From the NCBI RefSeq assembly GCF_016724845.1, contig NZ_CP068082.1:4712001-4776000 (forward strand): DNA of 64,000 bases, written 5' to 3'. Origin of the DNA: Sphingobacterium spiritivorum. GTDB lineage: Bacteria > Bacteroidota > Bacteroidia > Sphingobacteriales > Sphingobacteriaceae. Below, one piece after another: positions 1 through 10,259 of the stretch. Made by a program: the position numbers and the translations under genes. The notes beneath the pieces are model-generated. The model did no database searches. It was given only the letters and a program-made list of their open reading frames with translations, and had not been told where the DNA came from. The first letter of the stretch is position 1. Each line of letters starts with the position of its first letter.

Positions 1-3000
1 TCCCAAAATGGGTGAACAATCATTATGATGTGTTTCTGATTTTTTCCAAATTTGATAGTTGGCAAACCTTTTATTTCTGCTGTATGTGAGAAGCCAAAAC
101 TTTGAGCAAAACCATTTCTCAACTCTTTTGCAAAAGCAAGCCAATCTTGTAATTCGACAAAGTTGAAATTTCCATCAGCACCACAAACGAAAGTTGAATC
201 ATTCATCACACGGAGCATTGATAAACCTAATCGCCAATCAAGCAAACTGTGATAATTCATATTCCTATATACTTTCAAGCAATCGTAACAAGCATCATCA
301 CATTTTGTCTGATGTATTTGTGAATGAATTTTTCCTAAATAACTATTCATATTACTTGGTTCCATTGCTTCCGAAAGAATGTTTTGAAAATCGTTGTATA
401 AAAATCTCACAAAGCCCGAACCATTTGGCAATTCATCAGTCAAAATAATTTCTGCAATTCTTCTGTTTGTACCGTCTTCAAGCACTTTCATTGAAATGTC
501 AGCAATTTCAATTTCGGTTGGGTCAACATCAAGTCTGTCAGCCAAAATCCGTTGAAGCAAAAAAGCGGCTGAATAATATCCTGAGCGAACACCGTTGCTT
601 TGTGCTTTAACGTGTGGCAAATCTGTTTCACTAAAAAACATATTCAAGTCAAGTTCCAAAGGAATAATCGAAGGTGCTATTCTGAATATTTCTGTATTTT
701 TATTGCTTGCTAACGCAATTTGCTCGTCTGTACTTGTTGCGTTTTGTTGAACAAACATGGAATAACCATTGCTGTCATTTGTCGGTACGGCTAAATCATT
801 CAAGAGCCATTGATTATTAAACCAAAATCCGTTTTGATTGAAAGGAAATTTGTTGTTTGTGTTGTAAAGTTTTCCCGTGAAAAACTTATCGGAATTTGTA
901 TTTACTCTCCAAGTAACATCGTTATCTGAAATGGAAATTGAGGCATTATTTATTTTTTCCGTATTTGCTGAACCGATTTTTTCTGCAAAAATTGGTGGCC
1001 GTGAAAGCAAAAATTCTGAATCATCTTTGGTGTCGCTTCCTACTGAAAGATTTGTTCTGTATCCTCTTGGTGATTTCAGCATAAAAGGTCGTTGATATTT
1101 ATTGGGGTTGTCTTCACCACAATTTGGACAAACATCAAATTGGTTTTGGTTTTCCAATTCTACTTTTCGCTCTTCCGAATATGTTTCAAAAAATCCGCAA
1201 GACCTACAACGAACAAACCAACGGTTTAATGAAAACGGAAGCAAGTTGTTGGTTTCAACATTTGTTACAATTTGATTTCCGTTTCTACGTGTATTGATAA
1301 AATCACTTGTAAAACCAATAACCTGATGAATTGCCTTGTCTTTTGTTTTCTGTGCACCCGGTGCAAATTCATAAATAGCCATTGCTTGCGCTCGGTCTAT
1401 TGAAAGTGGCTCAAGTTTTCTGTTTATACCGTGATACAAGTTTTTAACTGTAGTTGGCATCCCGAACATTGGTAAAATCCCGCCTTCGGCAAACTTTTCA
1501 GAAATATCGTTTGTTGCAATTTCTTCGTTATTTCTTATACTTTGAGCTTTCCCAATCAATCCATTTGGGGTTGTTGTGTCTACAACCCAATTGATAAATT
1601 CTTCTCTTTTCTCTTTTAGTTGTTCTGTTAGCAAAGCATCAACCGTTGATCCAATCGCCACTTTGTTATTGTTTATCCAATCTATAATTTCTGTTTTGTA
1701 TGTGTCCCAACTATCAGTAGAGCCAAACTCTCCGTGAACACTTGATTTTTCATCAGAACTAACATCAATATCTTTTTCAACGTATGCTCTCCTTAAAATT
1801 TCTTTCGCAAGCAAACGTTTAAAAATCCGCTCTTGTCCCATTGTCAAGAAAGGTGTTGGCGGTGCATCACCTGTGATTTTTTGAGGGTTTGCAAAATAAA
1901 ATTCATCGTGGCTTCTACCTCTGCAAAAAGTCAAAATCACGGAATAGGCTTGCCCTCTACGACCTGCACGACCAACTCTTTGTTGATAATTGAAACGTTG
2001 AGGCGGCATATTTCCCAACATCACGGCTTGTAATGCTCCAATATCAACCCCAACTTCAAGTGTTGTCGTTACGCTCAACAAATCAATTGCTTTTACTTGT
2101 CTATTGCCTTCATCTGGCAAAATGATATTTCTAAAATGCCGTTGTCTTTCAAATTGGTCGTCTGTCTGTCCGGTAAGTTCTTCACAATGCAAACGGATTG
2201 GCGGACGTTGTTGTTTAATTGCATTGTAAGAAAGGTAATTTTCTTTCCAAATATCATCACAAATTTTGCTATGTGGCGTTTGTAACGCTGTCACAGAATG
2301 AGTGCAAATGCCTCCACTAAAATGCAAATGTGGCCTATTTCCTCTTGTACTTGTCCATACTTTATCGGTTGCTTGTGCAATTTTTATGAAAAGGTTTTCA
2401 ATTTGAATTCCTGTGTCGCCTCTCAATACACTACTTGTTGAAAGTGTATTGAAGACAGCTGTTCCTATTTCATTTTCTTGTTTTGAAAACCTATTTGCAA
2501 CGGCACGAATGTACTTTTTTACTTGTCCCGGAAAATCATTGTATTGTGTGAAATTGAAAGGACTTGCATCTTCAACTTTGTTATGTTTGTACTTGTCCCC
2601 TAAAATCCTAATGGTAGAATTTACAATTTGGAAAAACTCATCTTTTGCTAAAGCAACCGCTCTCGCTTGGTCTGCTACAACTTCTAATTCCGGATTTATA
2701 CACACATAACCCAATGCAGAAGATTCAAACGAATAGAACAGTGAACCAAAGAACATCGATGCGAGTCCGTCAAAAGAACCTTCTTTCAAATCGTTTATGT
2801 ATGATTGATCTGCTCCGTTTGCCCATTGAAAATCTGTAAAATCAATAAGGTCAAACCAAGGGACAAAATTATTATTCAGCACTCTTGTTTGTAAAGAAAT
2901 GTCGTTTCCTCCTGGATTTATCCCCAACTCAACAAAACGCTTTACAAGCGGTGCGAGATTTATTGAATTAGTAATATCAACTAAACTTCTTACATTGAGA

Positions 3001-3980
3001 GTAAGTAAACGAACTTCGTTCAATTTCGCCTCTGCTTCTTGTTTTTCTCGCAACTTATTTGTGTTACTCCCATTATAACTTGAATTGTCAACCAAGTATT
3101 CTATCTCATCAAAAGTTGTTTGCGATTGCTGTTTCAGTTCTTCCTGTTTGGCAGTATCTCCATTATCAAAAGCACACAAAATTTGGAAGCGTAACATTAA
3201 ACTTGAATGCAGTTCATTCACTAAAATTTCACGCATTAAATCAGTAAAGTGATTGCGTTCAATTCCGTTTGCAACTTGTGCCGCATCTTCACGACTATCA
3301 GAAAACACAACTAATTTTCTTTCCTCTTCGTTGCTTGGAAGTTGATACATCAACTCTTTTGCAAACATTTGAGTTGTTTTGGCGAAACCGGTTCTGAAAC
3401 CACGAATAGTAGAAGTTTTGCTTTTGTTCCAATCTTGCCTTCTTTTTTGGTGATTTACACCACAACCCGGACAAACGCTTGGCAATGCTTTGTGTGTTTC
3501 TATCGTGGAAATATTTCCATTTGCGTCTGGGAAAGCAATATCACGATTTGAATTGTTTGTAATGATGAAATAATATCCTTTAATCCATTGTTCAGGTTTT
3601 TCGTCTGCTTTGTTGTGAGAATTGTCAATATCGCCCGAAATGCAGTTGAGCGATGCAGGAATCCATTTTGCTTCAAAATCACCTTGATTAAACCCATTTA
3701 AAGTAGGTTGTCGCCAATAATTTTGAGGAATTCCCGGCTCGGCATCGTGTTGAATAAATTCTTGATTTCCACAGGCCCAAAAAACGGCATATTCTTGGTA
3801 GCCTCTTTTCTCAACCAATTTTGCAGGTGTTTTTTCCGGAATGCCTTCAATATTGGGGCTGATTGGAAGTAATTCAAAAGAATTATTTCCTGATTCATTT
3901 CTTGTTACTAATCGACTTCCTCCAAACAACGTTGTTCCGCAATTATCGCAATAGAGTAGCTCCAAAATACGATTTCCGTT
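1..3980 (-). pseudogene. C-terminal two thirds of giant DUF1998 helicase (DruE-like), separated by an in-frame stop; runs off left edge
   Basis: This is the same reading frame as the helicase fragment at 3981-5888. It stays open from just after the TAA at 3981-3983 to the window start, about 1326 codons. It begins with a zinc-ribbon segment (YCDNCG, later CPGCG). It then has helicase motifs near 2080-1960: TTTLEVGVDIG and the arginine-finger motif QRVGRAGRRGQ. The C-terminal part has further Cys pairs (CRSCG, CPNCG) and, near positions 290-220, CDDACYDCL followed by YRNMNYH, the Cys cluster typical of the DUF1998/MZB domain. There is no Met codon close to the stop that would allow reinitiation; the first clear in-frame Met I see is about 200 codons in. 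The stretch is therefore either a non-translated remnant, a readthrough product or the result of one base error. The intact protein would exceed 1960 residues, the size of Druantia DruE. Confidence 0.8.
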
Positions 3981-5888
3981 TTATGAATTTATTCGTGTAT
4001 TAGAATAAAGTTTTCCAACTGTACGTTCTCCATCAGAATATATTTCATCAACGTCATCGGGTTTTACAGAAGCCCAAATGCCTTCAATGTTTCTAAAGAA
4101 ATAGTGAAATCTGAAACGAGGCAACTTTCTGTCATCAAGAATTTTATCTACAATAATTTTGAATTCTGGTTCGTCTAACATTGCTCTTGCAATCAATAAA
4201 CCACGCAAAGCGTTTTCTAAATCTTCTTTGTTAGTTGTGTTTTCAAAAATTGTTTCAGCAAAATATTTTCCGTTTAAATCATCGCCATTTGCTTGTATTG
4301 AGCAAACAGCTTTGTAATCCTGACAAGGCGAAAACAAACGTTCTTTCAATTGAAAGTTTGGATTAGTAATTACCGATAGTAATTTTGAAATTCCATCTCC
4401 GTCTTGTGATAAATTGAAAGTTGTTGCAAGTTGCGTTGCTGTTGCTTCGCAAGTTGAAATAAAATTTTCGTCAGCTATATTTCCTTTTACTTCTGAAAAC
4501 TTTTTCGCAATTTCTTTGAAAGGATTTACTGGAAGTTTTCTTCCGTTTTCGGGAAACGCTGTAATTTTATTATTTTTTCCTTCAATGATTTTGAACGGTT
4601 TTTCTGTTCCAAAAAAGTCTTTCAGAAATTGTTTACTTTCTTTTCCTTCTTTTGTTTCTTCTTTTGCTTCCAACGAAGCACTGGAAGCAAGAATGCGTAA
4701 TTGTGGGTGATTAGGATTTAAACCTAATCGATTAAGAACAAGTTTGAGCAAATACGCAACTTCTGTTCCTTGCGTTCCTCTGTATAAATGCAACTCGTCA
4801 ATGATTAAGTGAAAAATGTTGTTTTCACTTTCTTCTAACCATTGTTTTGTTTCGTCAAAGATTCCTTTGTCAATATCACGCATTAACATTATGCTCAACA
4901 TTGAATAGTTGGTAATCATAATGTCGGGCGGTGCGACTTGCATATCAAATCGGCTTCTCATTTCTGCACCATCTAAACGTTGGAAAAATGATTTCAAATC
5001 CTTGGCCTCGCTTCCTATTTTTCCCGTTTTTTGAATGTATTCTGCTACACGGTTTGAATCTGTTTCTATCTGTTGTAACTGTTCTTTAAGTTGATTTACT
5101 TTCCTTGTGTTTATTGCAAAAGCCCCGTCATCTTTTACTTTTTTCATTTCTCCGGCAACAGGCGAACTCCCGTTATATCTTCCAAAATAAATTGCGTTGC
5201 CATCAGTATTTTCACTTAACCAATTTCTTGTGTCGTCTGAATCCAATGCTTTTCGCAAACGACTCATTTGGTCTTCTACCAAAGCGTTCATTGGGTAGAG
5301 TATCAATGCTCTTACTCCAGCTTTTCTTGTTTCGTGGTTGCGTTGCCTTACCGCATTGCTTAAAGTGAAGTTCGAAGTGTTGACAATTTCCCTTGCAGAA
5401 AGTCCACCATTATCACACCACCAATTATTTATACTTGTGGATTTTGGGTTTGGGGCTTGCCAATTGGAAAGTTCTTTTGAAAGCTGGGCGAATAGTGGCA
5501 GTAAGAATGATTCCGTTTTTCCCGAACCTGTACCGGAAGTAATAATGCAATTATTTCCAAGCAAGGTTTGTTTCAACATTTCTGCTTGATGCAAATGTAA
5601 AGGGAAATCCCCAACAAGTCCCGTATTTACAAGCCCTTTAAATAGTTTGACTTCTGCATCACTCAACGCATTTCCTAAATCTTCAAGTGTTAAATCATTT
5701 ATCTTTTTTCCACTTGAGACATAATCGGGCAAAGGCTCAATCCAAGGCTTACGATAAAGTACTCTGTCGTAGTTCAATAAGTCATAACGCTCCTTTTCAA
5801 TGCCTTCAAACTTTGTTCTGAACGCAGTTTTTATATAACGAATAAAATTCTCTTTTATGGTTTCAAACGAACCTATTGGGTCTTTCAT
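3981..5888 (-). CDS. N-terminal part of DEAD/DEAH-box helicase, DruE-like (ends at in-frame TAA)
   Basis: A 635-residue superfamily 2 helicase N-terminus. Residues 98-105 (HLHQAEML) resemble a Q-motif region. Walker A is SGTGSGKTE at 118-126, the motif Ia-like ALILYPMNALVEDQ lies at 194-207, the Walker B box is DELH at 364-367 and motif III is SSAS at 402-405. The frame ends at TAA (3983-3981), but the next codons in the same frame continue the protein into a zinc ribbon and the helicase C-lobe (see 1-3980), so this is a broken gene. The ATG overlaps the stop of the upstream 942-residue gene by 4 bases, indicating translational coupling. A large helicase with a C-terminal DUF1998-type domain behind a ~1000-residue protein of unknown fold is the architecture of type III Druantia (DruH-DruE). 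That assignment is inference; the helicase call is secure. Confidence 0.85.
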   Translation of the reverse strand: MKDPIGSFETIKENFIRYIKTAFRTKFEGIEKERYDLLNYDRVLYRKPWIEPLPDYVSSGKKINDLTLEDLGNALSDAEVKLFKGLVNTGLVGDFPLHLHQAEMLKQTLLGNNCIITSGTGSGKTESFLLPLFAQLSKELSNWQAPNPKSTSINNWWCDNGGLSAREIVNTSNFTLSNAVRQRNHETRKAGVRALILYPMNALVEDQMSRLRKALDSDDTRNWLSENTDGNAIYFGRYNGSSPVAGEMKKVKDDGAFAINTRKVNQLKEQLQQIETDSNRVAEYIQKTGKIGSEAKDLKSFFQRLDGAEMRSRFDMQVAPPDIMITNYSMLSIMLMRDIDKGIFDETKQWLEESENNIFHLIIDELHLYRGTQGTEVAYLLKLVLNRLGLNPNHPQLRILASSASLEAKEETKEGKESKQFLKDFFGTEKPFKIIEGKNNKITAFPENGRKLPVNPFKEIAKKFSEVKGNIADENFISTCEATATQLATTFNLSQDGDGISKLLSVITNPNFQLKERLFSPCQDYKAVCSIQANGDDLNGKYFAETIFENTTNKEDLENALRGLLIARAMLDEPEFKIIVDKILDDRKLPRFRFHYFFRNIEGIWASVKPDDVDEIYSDGERTVGKLYSNTRINS

Positions 5889-8713
5889 AATGTTTTATCT
5901 ATTGGAGTCTGGCCTAATTTTAATCTGAACAAATTTTGAGTGAAAATCCCAATTACATTTTCATATACTCTGTATTTCTTCCCATCTATCACTTTGAAAT
6001 CGGGGGCTAATCCACTTAACAACATAATAGCTTCCGACATTAATCTTGGCAAAGGCATTTCGATTGGGATAGCAACTTTTTTACTTGTGCTATCAAACAA
6101 AATCACATTTTTATTGCAATGTTTCAATGCAATAAACCGTCCCCAATTCATATCAATTTGATAGCTCTTATTGTCTTTCCAAAGTTTGAATTGATGAGTA
6201 TATTCATTCAATTTGTATTTTATCAACGAAAATGATTTGTCGAAAATTGGTGTCTCGCTCTTTTCAAAAATTAAGGTTTCAGGATTGAAAATATACCTCG
6301 CCCAATCATAGTCATTTTCGTTGGTCTGCTGTAATGTCCTTTCGTAGTCTACAATATTTGCTGAAAAATCTTGAAGTGCAACTTGCGGGAAGTAATCATT
6401 TGAAAACTTCACCCTCAATTCATCTGCAAAAGCTTTCAAGCAATTCTCTCCATAATTATCTGTTGATGTTTGTTCAAATGCCCTAACTGTGACTACATCA
6501 GGTAAAAGCAATCGTTCGTTTGAAACAAATTGCCTTGTTATTTCAACTTGTAAATTGTGTTTAGGTGCAGTATTTACGATTGTTTCAACCAAGGCAGAAT
6601 CTCTTGCACCTATTAGCAAAACTTTTCTCCCTCGTGTTGTCGGAATGAAAATAAACTGGGGCGGGCTTAAAATGACATTTTTAGTCTCATAATCATAATC
6701 AAGTATTCCGATGAAATCATAATAATTCAGCGAGGCTCTTTTAAGTCTTGTGAGATTAAAATTTGAGTTTAATTGTTGCTCCGGAAACTCCTTTGAATAA
6801 TAAAACTCAAATGCTTTGAAAAATTCTTCGGTCGAAAGTTTAGCTTTTATAGAGAGAAAATTACAAAGTTTATTTCCGGTATGATTATTAAGTGTGGCAC
6901 TTGAAATATTAGCTGCAACCTCCTTTTTAGTGGAAATGAACATTGAACTTAAATGGCAGAAATATCTTTGACTTGACTTATCAGGATTAACAATATTACT
7001 ACCTATACAGTATTGCCCCAAATTAGTTGTAATGTTTCTACCAAAGGAATCTCTTTTCGGTAATTTAGAATCATCAACTTGAATTGCCGTGTTGTCTGAC
7101 GAAACCAAGTTGTATGCAAGTTCATTTCCAGAAAAGTTCTCGTTTTCTACCTTTATATAGAAATCGGTATCTATTAAAGTTTTTTCGGGTAATAACCAGC
7201 GATTATTTAGTGACTGCTTCTTTGAAAGGAAAATTTTCTCATGTGTTTCTTTGTATTGCAAATAAACTTTTTCGTTACCGTCCGCATTCACAATTTCAAC
7301 TTCTGGCAAATAATCATTTACATACGTTCTGAAATTCACTTTTAGTCCACCAATTAATTCAATCCGTTTTTCTGTGTACAATGTAAGAAGTGGAATTTCA
7401 GAAAGTCCTTGTGTAGGATTGCGAAACCAAAACAATGAATAGTTTTCCGGCAAGCCTTCAAAATCTTCTTGTTTGAAATCTCCGTTGACAAATGTACTTC
7501 CCCATTCTTTGATTATTTCTTGCTTTTCGTTTTTGCACATCAAATACATTCGTTCTGTTTTTGAGAGAACGCTTGTCTCAATCCAATAATCATTGCTCAA
7601 CTGAAATGTCCCGGCACTTATGAATAACCTCACATCACGGTTAGAAAACTTCGCGATCCATTTGTTGAAATTGTCCTTAAGTTCAAGGTTTTCTTTGAAT
7701 TCAACAGGTAACGTTTTTGACCATCCATTGATTTCATACAAATTCTCGTGTTCTCCAAATTTTAAATCTTCGGGATAGTCATTTGAAGAATACATTCTGT
7801 ACGAAAACTTAATCTCTTCGTCATTGGTATTTACTTTAAATTGAAGAAATAAAGGTGCAACAGTGTAATTTCTTCTCTGTCGTAGTGTTGTTCCTTCTTC
7901 TATTTCTTCGTGGGTTTCACCTGTCCATTTTTTATATTGTCGTTGTATAGTTTGAATGATAGAGTTTGATAACTCATCTTCCTTTTTCAAATGATCCAAC
8001 GTGCTTTTTGGAATTAAATCCGTTCTACTATTCTTTATTTTATATTTTAGAAATCCGTCTTCGTAAAAAGTATTGGGAACCAAACCAAGAGATTCAAATA
8101 ATTTAGGTAGGCGATTTAGAAACTTGGGAGGCAAAACACACTGTGAAAATACTTTTCCTACATAAACCCAGTTCGCATTTGTAAATGGAATAACATTGAA
8201 CAAACCCAAATCACCGTTATTTTTTACATTTGCCCAATGTTCAAGATGTTCCCATAGTAAATTAATTTGATTACTACCAAAATCAACTGTTCCAATTTTT
8301 TGATTTATTTTGTTGATTTCTAAGAAATAATTCAGTCTACTGTAATAATTATTTGTTCTTTGACCCTGATCGTGATTAATCTCAATTAAAGGGAGTACGA
8401 GAAAAACCAAGTAAGTGATATAGGGAGGGTATTTTATTTCATATTTTACTTCATTGATTACAACGCTTTGTAAGTTTCTTTTCTCGTAAGCATTTCTTGC
8501 TTTTGCAATTACGTTTCCATTTCCACCAGAAAATCCAAACCTTACTTTATTTACGAAATCGTTCCAAATTTCTTCGTCAGATGACTGTTCGAAACAATGT
8601 CGAGCTAAACCAATAATATCGTTCTTGGTGAGGTATAAGTAGACATCCTTCCCTGCATTGCTGGGATTGAAAAAATATTCTGACACAATATCGTTCCATT
8701 CAAAGTACCTCAT
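5885..8713 (-). CDS. Large protein of unknown fold, candidate DruH of a Druantia-III-like defence operon
   Basis: A 942-residue protein with no signal peptide, membrane segment or catalytic motif that I recognise. It is rich in Asn, Lys and aromatic residues and strongly AT-biased, like the helicase gene downstream and unlike the conjugation genes. Its stop overlaps the helicase ATG by 4 bases, so the two are almost certainly one operon with a linked role. The pairing (large unrecognised protein first, ~2000-residue DUF1998 helicase second) matches druH-druE of type III Druantia anti-phage systems. No sequence motif of DruH could be checked, so the name rests on context and size only. Confidence 0.5.
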   Translation of the reverse strand: MRYFEWNDIVSEYFFNPSNAGKDVYLYLTKNDIIGLARHCFEQSSDEEIWNDFVNKVRFGFSGGNGNVIAKARNAYEKRNLQSVVINEVKYEIKYPPYITYLVFLVLPLIEINHDQGQRTNNYYSRLNYFLEINKINQKIGTVDFGSNQINLLWEHLEHWANVKNNGDLGLFNVIPFTNANWVYVGKVFSQCVLPPKFLNRLPKLFESLGLVPNTFYEDGFLKYKIKNSRTDLIPKSTLDHLKKEDELSNSIIQTIQRQYKKWTGETHEEIEEGTTLRQRRNYTVAPLFLQFKVNTNDEEIKFSYRMYSSNDYPEDLKFGEHENLYEINGWSKTLPVEFKENLELKDNFNKWIAKFSNRDVRLFISAGTFQLSNDYWIETSVLSKTERMYLMCKNEKQEIIKEWGSTFVNGDFKQEDFEGLPENYSLFWFRNPTQGLSEIPLLTLYTEKRIELIGGLKVNFRTYVNDYLPEVEIVNADGNEKVYLQYKETHEKIFLSKKQSLNNRWLLPEKTLIDTDFYIKVENENFSGNELAYNLVSSDNTAIQVDDSKLPKRDSFGRNITTNLGQYCIGSNIVNPDKSSQRYFCHLSSMFISTKKEVAANISSATLNNHTGNKLCNFLSIKAKLSTEEFFKAFEFYYSKEFPEQQLNSNFNLTRLKRASLNYYDFIGILDYDYETKNVILSPPQFIFIPTTRGRKVLLIGARDSALVETIVNTAPKHNLQVEITRQFVSNERLLLPDVVTVRAFEQTSTDNYGENCLKAFADELRVKFSNDYFPQVALQDFSANIVDYERTLQQTNENDYDWARYIFNPETLIFEKSETPIFDKSFSLIKYKLNEYTHQFKLWKDNKSYQIDMNWGRFIALKHCNKNVILFDSTSKKVAIPIEMPLPRLMSEAIMLLSGLAPDFKVIDGKKYRVYENVIGIFTQNLFRLKLGQTPIDKTL

Positions 8714-9050
8714 AGATTTCCTTTAAATTCATACTTCAAACTCCCGGTGTATATGGTGTCCGTTGTTAGAAAGCAACCATGATAAATATGTATTATCAGG
8801 AGTGAAGATAGGCCTAAAACGTGTTGATTTGATGAACCAACACATTATATACGCATAATTTTGCCTCTAAAGCTACGCAATAATGCGCAACAATAAAATT
8901 ACATTTTGCAAAGTGCCAAAATATTTTTGAAGCCTATTGAGTTTCTCAACAAACACAAGAGCTTAAGACTACAGCTTTCAAAAAATATACTACTTGATTT
9001 TGTATTTAACACGCTTTTAACTATTCTTGAAAAGTCAATAGAAAATAAAA
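8714..9050. promoter_or_regulatory. Divergent intergenic region between defence operon and HEPN-like gene
   Basis: A 337-base AT-rich gap from which the Druantia-like operon (minus) and the HEPN-like gene (plus) are transcribed apart. It contains TAATTTTG around 8856-8863, a match to the Bacteroidota -7 element TAnnTTTG on the plus strand, though no well-spaced -33 TTTG is seen. Just upstream is an inverted repeat, GTGTTG and CAACAC separated by 11 bases (about 8821-8843), a possible operator. Nothing coding is apparent. Confidence 0.35.
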
Positions 9051-9554
9051 ATGCCAACACCAACTGATCAACTTTATCAAAAATTCAGAGACAATTTAAA
9101 TCATTCGCATCAGGAAGTAATTATAAAGTTTTTCCTATCCTTTTCGCGATTTGAATTTCTCCTAAAATTCAACGATTTCATCACCGCTGAGGGCCTCGTT
9201 AATTGGAATGATTTCACGAAGAATTGTAAAACAAGATACGTTACTTGGCAAAATAAAGGCTTAAAGCAAGAACTTGAGAATGCCATCCAATATATTCAAT
9301 CCAATCCACCTAAAAAGCTTATTAAAAACGATGGTCAATATATTTGGCAAGATATAATAAGAACGAATACTGATCGTCTTGAGATTTTAACTTTAAACAT
9401 CCGTACCATAAGAAATAATCTTTTTCACGGTAATAAATCTTTGAATGCAGACAATGGACGAGATAAAGAGTTATTAGAAAGCTCATTACTAATTCTTGAT
9501 GATCTCATCTGCTTTTTAAACGGTGAGCTGGATTTTGTTGAAGAGTCAATTTAA
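9051..9554 (+). CDS. HEPN-like domain protein (candidate RNase or toxin)
   Basis: A 167-residue, mostly helical soluble protein. Residues 121-126 read RNNLFH, an R-x4-H motif in an R(N/x)xxxH context followed by G, the catalytic signature of HEPN-family ribonucleases found in toxins and defence systems. It is the only plus-strand gene in the left 33 kb and is divergent from the Druantia-like operon. It ends just before a strong terminator shared with the convergent gene cluster. It may be an accessory or stand-alone abortive-infection gene; no cognate antitoxin (for example a MNT nucleotidyltransferase) is seen next to it. The family call rests on the motif and helical composition only. Confidence 0.6.
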   Translation: MPTPTDQLYQKFRDNLNHSHQEVIIKFFLSFSRFEFLLKFNDFITAEGLVNWNDFTKNCKTRYVTWQNKGLKQELENAIQYIQSNPPKKLIKNDGQYIWQDIIRTNTDRLEILTLNIRTIRNNLFHGNKSLNADNGRDKELLESSLLILDDLICFLNGELDFVEESI

Positions 9555-9590
9555 AACCCGTATACAGCTTATTAGGTCATAAATGACAAA

Positions 9591-9620
9591 AACCCCTGAC
9601 CCAATAAAGGATCAGGGGTT
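9591..9620. terminator. Bidirectional terminator hairpin
   Basis: A perfect 9-bp stem, AACCCCTGA (9591-9599) pairing with TCAGGGGTT (9612-9620), with a 12-base loop. The flanking A-run on the left and T-rich sequence on the right suit termination from both sides. It sits between the stop of the plus-strand HEPN-like gene and the end of the minus-strand conjugation operon, so it separates the accessory module from the transfer operon. Confidence 0.8.
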
Positions 9621-9638
9621 TGGGTAGGCTGGTTCAGA

Positions 9639-10259
9639 TTAACCCACGTTTGTAAAGGATTGATAGAACGTTTCAAATGGTGGTTTTGGTTTATGGGTTC
9701 TGATACCTGCACGGATACCCGATAACTTTTCAAAACGGTTCAATGAAAAAATACTGACTGGAATACGATACTTCTTTTTGTTGCAGTAAAACTCTCCGTG
9801 GTCATCAACAAGACTAAACCTTGCGTTCTTACCAAGTTGCCACGTCGCTACTTTACAATCGGCTACACGGCCACTTATTCCCCCATCAAATACCGTATGT
9901 GTTTTAGCGTTTGGGAAAAGGGATTTCAACCACGTAAACTGTTCTTTTGTTGGCAACAAACCCAATGAAACAAATGCGCTCAAACAAGGTGAATTAACCC
10001 AATTAGGGTAATAATGGCAAAAGCACAATATATCGCTTGCAGAATGACCGATAAAAAGATTGGTGACAGATATAGGCAAGCTGTCCGTCACCAACCACAT
10101 ACCTTTACAGACCGGAATACGGACACCATTTTCACTCCAATGCTCTTGGGCTATAATCTGATTTTCCAATGTATAAGGAAACAGAATTTTATCCTCGACA
10201 ACGTGGATATAAGGTGCAAAGAAGTTCCGTACTTCGGGCTTTAATTGGAGAAATACCAC
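9639..10259 (-). CDS. Conserved-looking ICE protein of unknown function
   Basis: A 206-residue soluble protein with no recognised motif. It has no signal peptide. Its start appears to be GTG at 10259, which overlaps the TAG stop of the upstream DUF3945/DUF4099-like gene by one base (TAGTG), so the two are translationally coupled. It is the last gene of the minus-strand operon before the terminator. The C-terminus is basic and proline-rich (THKPKPPFETF). It might be a single-strand-DNA or toprim-associated accessory of the transfer element, but nothing in the sequence proves this. Confidence 0.65.
   Translation of the reverse strand: MVFLQLKPEVRNFFAPYIHVVEDKILFPYTLENQIIAQEHWSENGVRIPVCKGMWLVTDSLPISVTNLFIGHSASDILCFCHYYPNWVNSPCLSAFVSLGLLPTKEQFTWLKSLFPNAKTHTVFDGGISGRVADCKVATWQLGKNARFSLVDDHGEFYCNKKKYRIPVSIFSLNRFEKLSGIRAGIRTHKPKPPFETFYQSFTNVG

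Noticed and set aside
3500..3898. Two short minus-strand genes after the helicase fragment
   Set aside because: They are in a different frame from the helicase; the true frame through this stretch encodes the zinc ribbon and continues the helicase.
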